Assembly (NCBI RefSeq): GCF_014699115.1
Contig: NZ_JACXAD010000032.1
Span: 1-52,692 of the forward strand
Reading direction: 5' to 3'
DNA: 52,692 nt
DNA from: Hymenobacter montanus
Lineage (GTDB): Bacteria > Bacteroidota > Bacteroidia > Cytophagales > Hymenobacteraceae
Both the position numbers and the translations under genes were made by a program. Below the pieces are notes generated by a model that saw only the letters and a list, made by a program, of their open reading frames with translations, did not search any database and had not been told where the DNA came from. Positions 35,025 to 43,400 of the stretch are shown here, piece after piece (positions within the stretch are counted from its first letter, which is position 1; every line of letters begins with the position of its first letter).

Positions 35025-36545
35025 TCACTCTTCATTGATTAAAGACGAAACTATTTTGGCCGACAGCAGGCACAGCGGAATGCCGCCGCCCGGATGCACC
35101 GAGCCGCCGCAAAAGTACAGCCCCTCCAGCTGGCCCGAAAAATTAGGATGCCGCAAGAACGCCGCCAGCGCGTTATTCGAGGAGCTGCCGTAGAGCGCTC
35201 CGCCAAACGACGAAGTGTCGGCCGCGATGCCAGGGGGCGTCCAGACTTTCTCGGCCGCAATTAAGGGCTCGATGTCGGTCCCCAACGCGGCGGTTAACTT
35301 GCCGAGCACCGACCGACGCGTTTGGGCCGTCAGCGCCTCCCAGTCCTGGCCTTGGTCGTGGGGTACGTTCACCATCACAAACCAGTTTTCGTGGCCGGTT
35401 GGCGCGTCGGTCGGCGTTTTTTTAGAAGTAACGTTGACGTATACCGTCACGTCGTCGGCCACGGTTTGTTCCTGGAAGATAGCTTGAAACTCCCGTTGGT
35501 AGTCTGCGGAGAAGAAGATGTTGTGCAGGTCCAGCTCCGGAAACGCGCGGGTGATGCCCCAGTAAAAAATCAGGGCCGAGGACGAGCGGGGTTGGCGGAG
35601 GGTGCGCTCGGGTGCGGGCTGACGGGGCAGCAGGCGGCGGTAGGTGGGCACGACGTCCATGTTGCTCACTACCCGGCCAAAGTCGTACACGTCGAGCGCG
35701 GTGCGCACGCCCGTGACGCGGCGGCCGGCGGTAATGATTTCCTCGACCGGCTCGTGGTACCGGAACGTCACCCCAAATTCCTCCGCCAACCGGGCCAGGC
35801 TGCTGGCAATGGCGTAAATGCCGCCTTCTGGGTAAAACGCGCCGATGCCGTGCTCCAGGTGCGGAATCATGCTCAGGGTAGCGGGCGCCTGGTAGGGGTC
35901 CGAGCCATTATAAGTGGCGTAGCGGTCGAACAGCTGCACCAAGCGCGGGTCGGCAAAGGCCTTTTCGTGGCGCTGGTGCATGGTGCCCAGCAGGCCCAGG
36001 CCGGGCACGGCGGCCACGGCTTTCAGGGTTTCGGTGCTGAGGTAGGTGCCGGCCTTGTGCAACGACTTGTGCAAGAACGTGCCCGCCGTGGCTTCGTAGT
36101 TCCGGCCGCTGCGGGCCAGGAACCGGGTAACCGCCGCCGCCGGAGTACCCAGCGTGGCTTCTACCTCGGCCGCGAAGCGCTGCGGATCGGCCCACGACCG
36201 GAGCCGGGTGCCATCCGCAAAAAAGTAGTTGGTGATGGGGTCCAGGCGCTCGTAGCGAAAGTAATCGGCCGGCTCGCGGTGGGCGAGCCGAAAAATATCG
36301 TCCACCAGTTGCGGCAGCGTGAACAGCGAGGGTCCGGCGTCGAACCGGTACCCACCCGGCAGGCTGAACTGGTGCATCTTGCCCCCAAACGTGCCGCTGG
36401 CCTCGAACACAGTTACGGCGTGCCCCGCCACTGCCAGACGCACCGCCGTGGCCAGCCCGGCCACGCCCGCGCCGATAATGGCCACGGGTTGTTTAGCAGA
36501 TACGACGGCTGCCCGTCGGCCTTTGATTTGCTTCACAGAGTACAA
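35025..36545 (-). CDS. crtD: CrtI-family carotenoid desaturase, probably CrtD
   Basis: The N terminus has the FAD dinucleotide fold VAIIGAGVAGLATAVRLA..VTVFEA and GGKMHQ; the C terminus has GGSVHPGGGIPLCLLSAKI, the carotenoid desaturase signature. FDAGPSLFTLPQ is also typical. The 506-aa length is normal. Its partner CruF suggests C-3',4' desaturation of 1'-hydroxycarotenoids rather than phytoene desaturation, but CrtI cannot be excluded. The start is weak: TTG 36545 or GTG 36536; no ATG precedes the FAD fold in frame. A terminator isolates it from the upstream rRNA methyltransferase gene. Confidence 0.85.
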   Translation of the reverse strand: MYSVKQIKGRRAAVVSAKQPVAIIGAGVAGLATAVRLAVAGHAVTVFEASGTFGGKMHQFSLPGGYRFDAGPSLFTLPQLVDDIFRLAHREPADYFRYERLDPITNYFFADGTRLRSWADPQRFAAEVEATLGTPAAAVTRFLARSGRNYEATAGTFLHKSLHKAGTYLSTETLKAVAAVPGLGLLGTMHQRHEKAFADPRLVQLFDRYATYNGSDPYQAPATLSMIPHLEHGIGAFYPEGGIYAIASSLARLAEEFGVTFRYHEPVEEIITAGRRVTGVRTALDVYDFGRVVSNMDVVPTYRRLLPRQPAPERTLRQPRSSSALIFYWGITRAFPELDLHNIFFSADYQREFQAIFQEQTVADDVTVYVNVTSKKTPTDAPTGHENWFVMVNVPHDQGQDWEALTAQTRRSVLGKLTAALGTDIEPLIAAEKVWTPPGIAADTSSFGGALYGSSSNNALAAFLRHPNFSGQLEGLYFCGGSVHPGGGIPLCLLSAKIVSSLINEE

Positions 36546-36594
36546 ATTGATTTCGGAAGCAACAGCCCCGCTGGTACTGAGGTTCTGGCGCAGG

Positions 36595-36656
36595 AAAAGC
36601 TGTTCGGTTAGCGGCGCAGGAGCAAAACACCGTCAGGTACGGACCGAACAGCTTTT
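36595..36656 (-). terminator. Terminator of the RlmI-type gene
   Basis: Perfect 14-bp arms aaaagctgttcggt (36595-36608) and accgaacagctttt (36643-36656) with a 34-nt loop. On the minus strand the stem is followed by a short U-tract; it lies 16 bp after the methyltransferase stop and before the crtD start. Confidence 0.75.
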
Positions 36657-36672
36657 TCCCCCATCTACCGGC

Positions 36673-37872
36673 CTATTCCACCGCCAGCACCAGCCCCTTC
36701 AGGTACGCACCCTCCGGGTGAAATAAGCTTACCGGATGGTCGGCAGGCTGGGTGAGGCGGTGCAGAATGCGGGCGGGCCGCCCGGCCTCGATGGCCGCGG
36801 CCAGCACGGCGCCCTCAAACAGCTCTGGGCTCACCACCTGCGAGCAGCTGAAGGTGAACAACAGCCCTCCTGGGGCGAGGTGGGCAATGCCGGCCGCGTT
36901 CAGCCGCTTGTAGCCCATCAGGGCGGCGTGGCGGGCGCCCATGTGCTTAGCGAAAGCAGGGGGGTCGAGCACCAGCAAATCGTACTGAGCCGAGTGGTTT
37001 TTGAGAAAGCCCAGCACGTCGTCGGGGTAGGCGGCGTGGCGGTCGGCGTGCCGCGAGAGCTTGGCGTTGCGTTCGGTAAGGGCAATAGCCTTTTTACTGG
37101 AATCGACGGAATGCACCAGCTCGGCCCCGGCGGCGAGGGCGTACACCGAGAAGCCCCCCGTGTAGCAGAAGGTGTTGAGCACGCGCCGACCGGGCGAGTA
37201 ACGAGCCAGCAGGGCGCGGTTGTCGCGCTGGTCGATGAAGAAGCCGGTCTTCTGGCCGGTCTCCCAATCCACGGCAAACTGGTGGCCATTCTCGTGTACG
37301 AGGTGCTCGGTGCCGGTGCTTTCGCCCAGCAAATACCCGTTTTGGGCGTCAGGCGCGGCGTTGCCGGGCACGGTCTCGGCGCTCTTGTCGTAGATGGCCC
37401 GCAGCTTCGGGCCGAACACGGCTTGCAGGGCCGCCGTAATGGCCGGGCGGGCCCGGTACATGCCCACGCTATGGGCCTGCACCACGGCTACGTCGCCGTA
37501 TACGTCGACGATGAGGCCGGGCAGGCCGTCGCCCTCGGCATGCACCAGGCGGAACACGTTGGTATCGGCCGTACCCGTGAGGCCCAGGCGCTGACGCAGC
37601 TGGTAGGCCTCGCTCAGCTTCTTCTCCCAGAATTCGGGCGTGGGCAGGGCGGCTTGCGGGCCAAAATCCAGCATTCGCACGGCAATGGAGCCGCCCCCGG
37701 AAAAGTGCCCTACCCCCAGCAGCTCCCCGTCGCTGGCCTCCACGCGTACGGGGTCGCCTTCTTGAGGGTCGCCCTTCACGCGGGCAATGGCACCCGAGAA
37801 CACCCACGGGTGGCGGCGGCGCAGGGAGTGGTCTTTTCCATTTTTGAGGACGATGACGACGGGATTCAGCAT
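36673..37872 (-). CDS. rlmI: Class I SAM-dependent rRNA methyltransferase, RlmI type
   Basis: RlmI-type enzymes form 5-methylcytosine in 23S rRNA. The 399-aa protein has an N-terminal PUA-like domain (about 1-75, RRRHPWVFSGAI), then the EEHD-like linker, TGQKTGFFIDQRDNR (about 215), the SAM motif NTFCYTGGFSVYA, DPPAFAK (motif IV) and FSCSQ with the catalytic Cys. ATG 37872 gives the conserved MLNPVVIVLKNGKDHS start; the longer frame to 37968 is rejected because it crosses the -7 box. Whether the target is C1962 as in E. coli is inferred from family. Confidence 0.92.
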   Translation of the reverse strand: MLNPVVIVLKNGKDHSLRRRHPWVFSGAIARVKGDPQEGDPVRVEASDGELLGVGHFSGGGSIAVRMLDFGPQAALPTPEFWEKKLSEAYQLRQRLGLTGTADTNVFRLVHAEGDGLPGLIVDVYGDVAVVQAHSVGMYRARPAITAALQAVFGPKLRAIYDKSAETVPGNAAPDAQNGYLLGESTGTEHLVHENGHQFAVDWETGQKTGFFIDQRDNRALLARYSPGRRVLNTFCYTGGFSVYALAAGAELVHSVDSSKKAIALTERNAKLSRHADRHAAYPDDVLGFLKNHSAQYDLLVLDPPAFAKHMGARHAALMGYKRLNAAGIAHLAPGGLLFTFSCSQVVSPELFEGAVLAAAIEAGRPARILHRLTQPADHPVSLFHPEGAYLKGLVLAVE

Positions 37873-37879
37873 AGGCCGG

Positions 37880-37887
37880 CAAAGGTA
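37880..37887 (-). promoter_or_regulatory. -7 box for the RlmI-type gene
   Basis: Read on the minus strand, TACCTTTG ends 8 bases before the ATG at 37872, leaving almost no 5' leader. Same octamer as at glyA and rbfA. Confidence 0.5.
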
Positions 37888-38067
37888 CGGCGCCACTTTC
37901 ACGAACTTTGTCCGGCTTTCTTGCCGCGAGTGCCACCAGGTAGGGCTACTTTCCAACTCGCGGCTCACTCCGGCGCGGGCGCTGTACCAGAAATCAGTTT
38001 TTCGGCCGTGTCGGTACCGCTCACCCCCTACCAGCGCCCCGACGTGAGAATAGTGCCTGACATGTAA

Positions 38068-38514
38068 TTACGCTTTGCCAAACCACCGCCGGTAAATGGG
38101 CCGGCGCCACGCGAACTGCGCCCACATAGCCGGATACAGTAGCACATCAAGCAGCGGCGAGGCCGTGCGGTACTCCAGGCTGTCGATCACCACGCTCGAG
38201 CCGTTGGGCCCCGGCTCAATCAGGTGGCGGTGCCGCCAGTAGCGCAGCGGCGGCGGCAACTGCTGGCCTTCGTCGACGAAGAACAAGGTACCGTCCGGCA
38301 GTTGGCCGTCGTCCACAATCAGGGCGGTCCAGCGCAAACGCTTTACCAGCAGGTTAAGCTCGATGTCGACGTGGTCGCCGGTGCGGCAGCCGTCGAAGCG
38401 CAGCACCCGCAGCCGGGGAAAGGGCGGCGCCAGGGCTTCGAAAAGCGCCCGGGTGAAGCCGGCCATGACCTGGGCTGGCGGCTGGACCACGGCGGTGCGG
38501 AGGATGAAGTGCAT
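38068..38514 (-). CDS. SRPBCC/START-like ligand-binding protein
   Basis: The 148-aa protein from ATG 38514 has the helix-grip pattern: MHFILRTAVVQPPAQVMAGF, a long helix, GDHVDIELNL, and RYWRHRHLIEPGPNGSSVVIDSLEY, ending in a C-terminal helix with WAQFAWRRPIYRRWF. This is the SRPBCC family of Bacteroidota that often sits near carotenoid or photolyase genes. Ligand unknown, probably a small hydrophobic molecule. It is on the same strand as the methyltransferase but nearly 200 bp upstream of it. Confidence 0.75.
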   Translation of the reverse strand: MHFILRTAVVQPPAQVMAGFTRALFEALAPPFPRLRVLRFDGCRTGDHVDIELNLLVKRLRWTALIVDDGQLPDGTLFFVDEGQQLPPPLRYWRHRHLIEPGPNGSSVVIDSLEYRTASPLLDVLLYPAMWAQFAWRRPIYRRWFGKA

Positions 38515-38638
38515 AGATCGACGAGAGAAAGAGGCAGCAAGGCCTATTTCGAAGGCTAGACCACGGTGGTCGGAGCGCGAGTCCGAAAAGGAAAGGGGTG
38601 ACGTTGATGAAATGTGGGCTAGGGCAGAGGTGAGACCT

Positions 38639-39238
38639 TCAGGCGACTGGGAAAAGGCCGTTGAGATAGGCGCTGACTTGGGTATGAAAAGCCTGGAAAC
38701 TAGTGGAGCGGCTGGCGAGCCATTCGATATCCATTCCGGCGGCGAGATGCTCTACGATAGGATTGGAATGCTTGGTAGAGCATTTCTTGGTATTGTAGAC
38801 AGCAAGTTTAGCTTCGGGTCGGGGTTGAGTTTCAAAGCTTTCATTTTTGGTGGACTTGGGGTGATCCAACCGCCTCTTCAGGTACCATAACCAGTGCTCT
38901 ATGCATTGTACAGGTATCGATAACATAGCCTGAGCATCGTGCTCCCGCAGGCGCCGCTGCATCTCGGCTTGTTTTTGTTGAAAAGCGGTGACGTCGTAGT
39001 CGTCCAAGTCGCGCCCTATGAAAAAACAATGCTGTCGGTATTGTGACAACCCTATTGCACAAACCTCATCAAACTGGGCATCAACCTGGTGTTTGTTAAC
39101 TGCCTTATAACGGCGAGCAAAATCAGCGTCGTATTCAAAGCGCCACGGCGAGTTGGCCGTTACGGCAACCAAGTAGTGATGTAAAAACAACCGTTGTGCG
39201 TCATCTTCTCCAAAAAACCCGTAGCGTAAGATACTCAT
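38639..39238 (-). CDS. Toprim/RloB-like putative nuclease, partner of AAA ATPase
   Basis: The 199-aa protein starts at ATG 39238, inside the stop of the ATPase gene (ATGA overlap), so translation is coupled. The N terminus YGFFGEDDAQRLFL has the Glu (E11) of a Toprim/RloB-type first motif, and FFIGRDLDDYD (72-82) gives the acidic D77/D79/D80 metal cluster; QCIEHWLWYLKRR follows as in such nucleases. No closer family is certain. ATPase plus Toprim pairs include PARIS, AbiL and OLD-like defence modules, where the ATPase senses invaders and the Toprim subunit cleaves nucleic acid. Composition is AT-richer than neighbours, in keeping with recent acquisition. Confidence 0.6.
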   Translation of the reverse strand: MSILRYGFFGEDDAQRLFLHHYLVAVTANSPWRFEYDADFARRYKAVNKHQVDAQFDEVCAIGLSQYRQHCFFIGRDLDDYDVTAFQQKQAEMQRRLREHDAQAMLSIPVQCIEHWLWYLKRRLDHPKSTKNESFETQPRPEAKLAVYNTKKCSTKHSNPIVEHLAAGMDIEWLASRSTSFQAFHTQVSAYLNGLFPVA

Positions 39239-40359
39239 GCGGGTACCCCTCCTAAAAAGCCCGACACCCAATGTTCGCCCAGAGAATCGATATAGCGAAT
39301 GGGCTTTTTGCCTTCCGCTACTAGCCGCTCGTTAGTCTCGTTGATGAGGTCGCCTGCGTTGTGAATAACCGTTTCGCCCTGCTCGCGGTCGAATACCGAA
39401 ATACATTCGGGAATATCGGCGAAATGATCCACCACATACGGACTGTGTGAAGTGAGGATAATCTGAATGTCACGCAACCGTGCTAGTTCGAAGATAAAGT
39501 CCATCACCTCCTTAATGCGGCGGGGATGGATGCCTTTCTCGGGCTCCTCTAGCAGCAGTAGCTTTGGCGGGTTGGGCTGGTGCACGATGCACAGAAGGGC
39601 GAGAAAATAGAGGACGCCTTCGGAGACTTCTTCGGCCCAATAGGAATTGCGTTCAGAATCAAAAAACTTAATTTTTAGATTTCCTGAGAAAACAGGGTCT
39701 GGCGGGGTAGAAACCGATACAAGATTACCTACACATTCAGCAAAGTCTTTCTTCAGTTGACCGAATCGAGCATCATCATTCTGACTAAGTGTATTGAGGA
39801 AGTTAGCAATATTTGCTCCCCTTGCGTCAAGAAAGGGTTGGTTAGAAAGAGGATCACTCACCTTAAATAAGGCCGGCTCAATTTTATAGACAACAGCATT
39901 CCTTAATCTCTCCCAGAGGCGGTAGAATACGGAAGGAAAAGCCTTGAAATCAGGCTTGGCAGTACTTAGGTCCAGTGCTTTGCTAGAGTTAAGAAATGTA
40001 TTTACAAATGCTGCTTTTAACTCAGTTATTACCTCCTTTTTACTAATGTGGTATTGGCCCTGAACAGAATAGTTAACCTCACAAAACTCCTCATCTGATA
40101 CTTGTTCAAGCAGTTGAATCCATATCAGTGGAGTAAAATAGTCTGGTTTAGCTGCTCTAGGCAGGTTTTGCTCGTACCATTCAACGGATAATTCCTGCTC
40201 AACAGGATAAGCGGCAATCCGATTAGACGCAAACTCTATCCCCTTCAAAAAATTCGACTTCCCCGAATTATTAGGGCCGATAAACAGATTGACTTGCCCC
40301 AGCTTTACCGAGGCGTCGCGGATGCTGCGGAAATTCTGAATGCGGAGGGACGTAAGCAT
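39235..40359 (-). CDS. AAA family (ABC-type, OLD-like) ATPase of putative defence pair
   Basis: The 374-aa ATPase has MLTSLRIQNFRSIRDA, Walker A GPNNSGKSN (28-36), a large low-similarity insert (about 50-230) that probably holds the sensing surface, an ABC-like signature WAEEVSEGVLYF, Walker B LLLLEEPEKGIHP (about 262-275) and switch His in ILTSHSPYVVDHF. This is the AAA_21/RecF-like layout used by defence and DNA-repair ATPases. It precedes and overlaps the Toprim-like gene. The inner part is strikingly AT-rich: 20 of 60 G/C at 39961-40020. A defence role is inferred from the pair, not shown. Confidence 0.75.
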   Translation of the reverse strand: MLTSLRIQNFRSIRDASVKLGQVNLFIGPNNSGKSNFLKGIEFASNRIAAYPVEQELSVEWYEQNLPRAAKPDYFTPLIWIQLLEQVSDEEFCEVNYSVQGQYHISKKEVITELKAAFVNTFLNSSKALDLSTAKPDFKAFPSVFYRLWERLRNAVVYKIEPALFKVSDPLSNQPFLDARGANIANFLNTLSQNDDARFGQLKKDFAECVGNLVSVSTPPDPVFSGNLKIKFFDSERNSYWAEEVSEGVLYFLALLCIVHQPNPPKLLLLEEPEKGIHPRRIKEVMDFIFELARLRDIQIILTSHSPYVVDHFADIPECISVFDREQGETVIHNAGDLINETNERLVAEGKKPIRYIDSLGEHWVSGFLGGVPA

Positions 40360-40474
40360 AAGGCGAAGGTATGTAGGGAGAACGGGTAGCGCCGCATTCT
40401 AGCGCTGGCTCATTGAACGATGCTCAAGCAACACGCACTACGCCAAGGTGCATCGCTACCTCAGTAACCGCTAT

Positions 40475-43400
40475 TTAACCCAGCAGCTCCTCAATGTCCG
40501 CCCGCGTGAGCTGCTTAATTACGGCCTCATCCGTCGCAATCAGCTCGCTTACCAGGGCCAGCTTGCGGCGCTGCAAGGCCAGGATTTTCTCCTCCACCGT
40601 TCCTTGGGTGATGAACTTGTACGTAAACACCGGGCGCTGCTGGCCGATGCGGTGGGCCCGGTCCACGGCCTGGGATTCCACGGCGGGGTTCCACCAGGGG
40701 TCGAGAATGAAGACGTAGTCAGCAGCCGTGAGGTTGAGGCCCACCCCGCCGGCTTTGAGGCTGATGAGGAATATTTTCAGGTCCTCCGTTTCCTGGAAGC
40801 GGGCCACTTCAGCGGGCCGGTCGCGAGTAGCGCCGTCGAGGTAAGCGTACGGCAGCTGGCGCTCGTCGAGGGCCGCCCGCACCAGGGCCAGGTGCTGCAC
40901 GAACTGGCTGAATAATAAAACTTTATGCCCCTCAGCTACTACGTTGCGAATCATGCGCAGCACTTCGCGCAGCTTGCCCGATTCGTGGTTGTAGTCCTCG
41001 TCGGCCAGGCGCGGATGGTTAGCAATCTGGCGCAGGCGGGTCAGGCCCTGCAGGAGCAGAAACTGGGTGCTGGCCGGACCGTGCTCATCGAGGTTACGCA
41101 GAATCTTGTTGCGGTAGAAGCTCTTGGTTTCCTCATAGGCATGGGCCTGCTCCTCAGTCATCTGGCAGTAGCTGAGCTGCTCGGTTTTTTCGGGCAGCTC
41201 CTTGGCCACCTGGGCCTTGTGCCGCCGAAGAATGAAGGGCTTGATAAGGGCGTGCAGCCGCCTGGTACGCTTTTCATCCTGGTCTTTCTCAATGGGCTTG
41301 AGAAATTCCTTGCGAAAGAACGCCTGCGTCCCCAGCAGGCCGGGGTTGATGAACGACATCTGCGACCAGAGGTCCATCGTGCTGTTCTCGACGGGTGTGC
41401 CCGTCAGAATGAGGCGGTGCTTGGACCGCAGCTGCCGCACGGCCTGCGAGGTGGTACTCGATGGGTTTTTGATGGCCTGCGACTCGTCCAGAATCACGTA
41501 ATCGAACTTGTAGCTGGCCAGCAGGTCGGTGTCGAGGCGCACAATGCCGTAGCTGGTCAACACCAGGTCATAGTCGGCAAACCGGTCGGGATTTTTGTCG
41601 CGGTAAGTGCCGGTATAGGCCAACACGCGCAGGCCGGGCGTAAATTTCTCTGCCTCATTCAACCAGTTGAAAACCAGGGAAGTAGGCAGCACCAGCAGGG
41701 AGGCCGCCCCCTGAGCTTCGCCACTTTCGCGGCGTTGCTGTAGCATAGCCAGAGTCTGGACGGTATTGTGCGTCAGCACAAAATTATCCGTCACGTATAA
41801 CCGGTCAGGCGCATCCACTGAGATGCACTGGGCGGGCATGACGCCCACCAACTCCACTGCTTTGATGCCGCGGTAGGGCTGGTATTTGGTTTTAGGACGG
41901 TACAAAGCCGCTTTGCGCCTCAGCCGGAACGGCTGAATATGGGGCGGCAAGCTCAGCGTGAGAGTGTAAGCAAGCTGCCCGGTGCGTTTCTCTCCCAAGT
42001 GGGAGTACGATGGCGCCCTCGCGCTTTGCCTTATGGTGCCACCCAGCGATTGCACCAAAAATGTGACCCCCGCAATCAGCTGAGGCGAAATGGAAGAGAA
42101 CCGGCATACGTCGCCCCCTGCCGACACGTAGCCGTCCGAATCCATCAACCCCTGCAATATGGCCAAACGCGTCGCCACATCATTGTAGAGGTAAACTTCG
42201 GGAATGAACTTGGTCAGTGACCCTTTACCTTGCAAGCCCAGGCGCCGAATGTGCTGCATCAGCTCATTTGTCCAGCCGGCCACGTTTTTCACAAACGTAT
42301 AGTCGTAGCTGAGGCCCTGCCGACGCATGGCCAGGGTGGGCGGCAACTCCCCGGCCACGTAATTCACAATTTCAGCGTCGCTGGTTGACAGCCCAGTGCT
42401 GTTTTGCCGAAAGCAACCGTCGCCCAGCAGCAGGCCCATAAAATAGGGGTCGACGGGCACCGACTGTGGGTCCAGCTCTACGGGTTTCACCATCGGCACA
42501 AACCACTTCGGGTTGCCGTGGCGGTCGTGCAGGTCGGCGCTTAATTCCCGCAGGGTCTTCACCTGATAGGCCTGGCCCCGGTATTTCTGTACGGGGCTTC
42601 GCACGGCCCACAAATGCTCGGCGCAGCACTCCGCCGTGGAGCCGTCAGTAAAAGTGACGCGAAAAATTTCCTTCTCGCCTTGGGGGAACACGCCCGTTAT
42701 TCGGGAGGTATGGCCCTGCGAGTTGATGATGGAATCACCGAGGCGCATTTGTCCCATCGGCTTCCAGCCGGTAGGAGTCAGAATATTGGCATGTAGCGGT
42801 TGGGCTTTCCCCAGGCCCATGTCGTCGGCCAGGCAGCCGCCAAAATGATAGTCCTGCACGAAGCGCAGCCAGTTGTAGCCGGCCTTTTGGTAGGGGCGCA
42901 GCTCGCCCAGGAAGCCAGCGGGCAGGGGGTGGTCCTCCACTTCGGCGAAGTCGCGCAGCTTGGCCAGCTTGCGGCCCATGCGCACGGTGGCCAGCTCGCT
43001 GCTCTGCAAATCGGCCACCAGGGCCAGGTGGTGGCGGCGCAGGTTCAGCCCTTCAGCGGTTTCTTCGCCGAAGGCAAACAGCTCCAGGTAGTCCGTAAAC
43101 CACTCCTCGGGGATGATGGCAATCTGGCCATTGGGCAGCTTAAACTCGCGGCGCCGCTGCAAAATGTGGCCGCGCAGCCGAATAAACGGTACCTCAATGT
43201 CCCCAAACCGTACCGTGCCCCTGACATCGAACCAGTCACCAGCTTCCTGAATACCCACATGGACGCTCGTTGGGCCGATGAAGTAGCTTTTGGTGGCAGT
43301 AGCCGCGGCCTCTATCGTGTAGCCCAGCTCGGTTAGGGCCGGCGTATTGTCGGACAGCCATTTAAACGCCTCCCCTTTGGGCAGCGTGGCGTGGCCATTC

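Noticed and set aside
34335..36611. Long plus-strand frames opposite cruF and crtD
   Set aside because: Both enzymes on the minus strand have complete family motifs, so the opposite frames are shadows.
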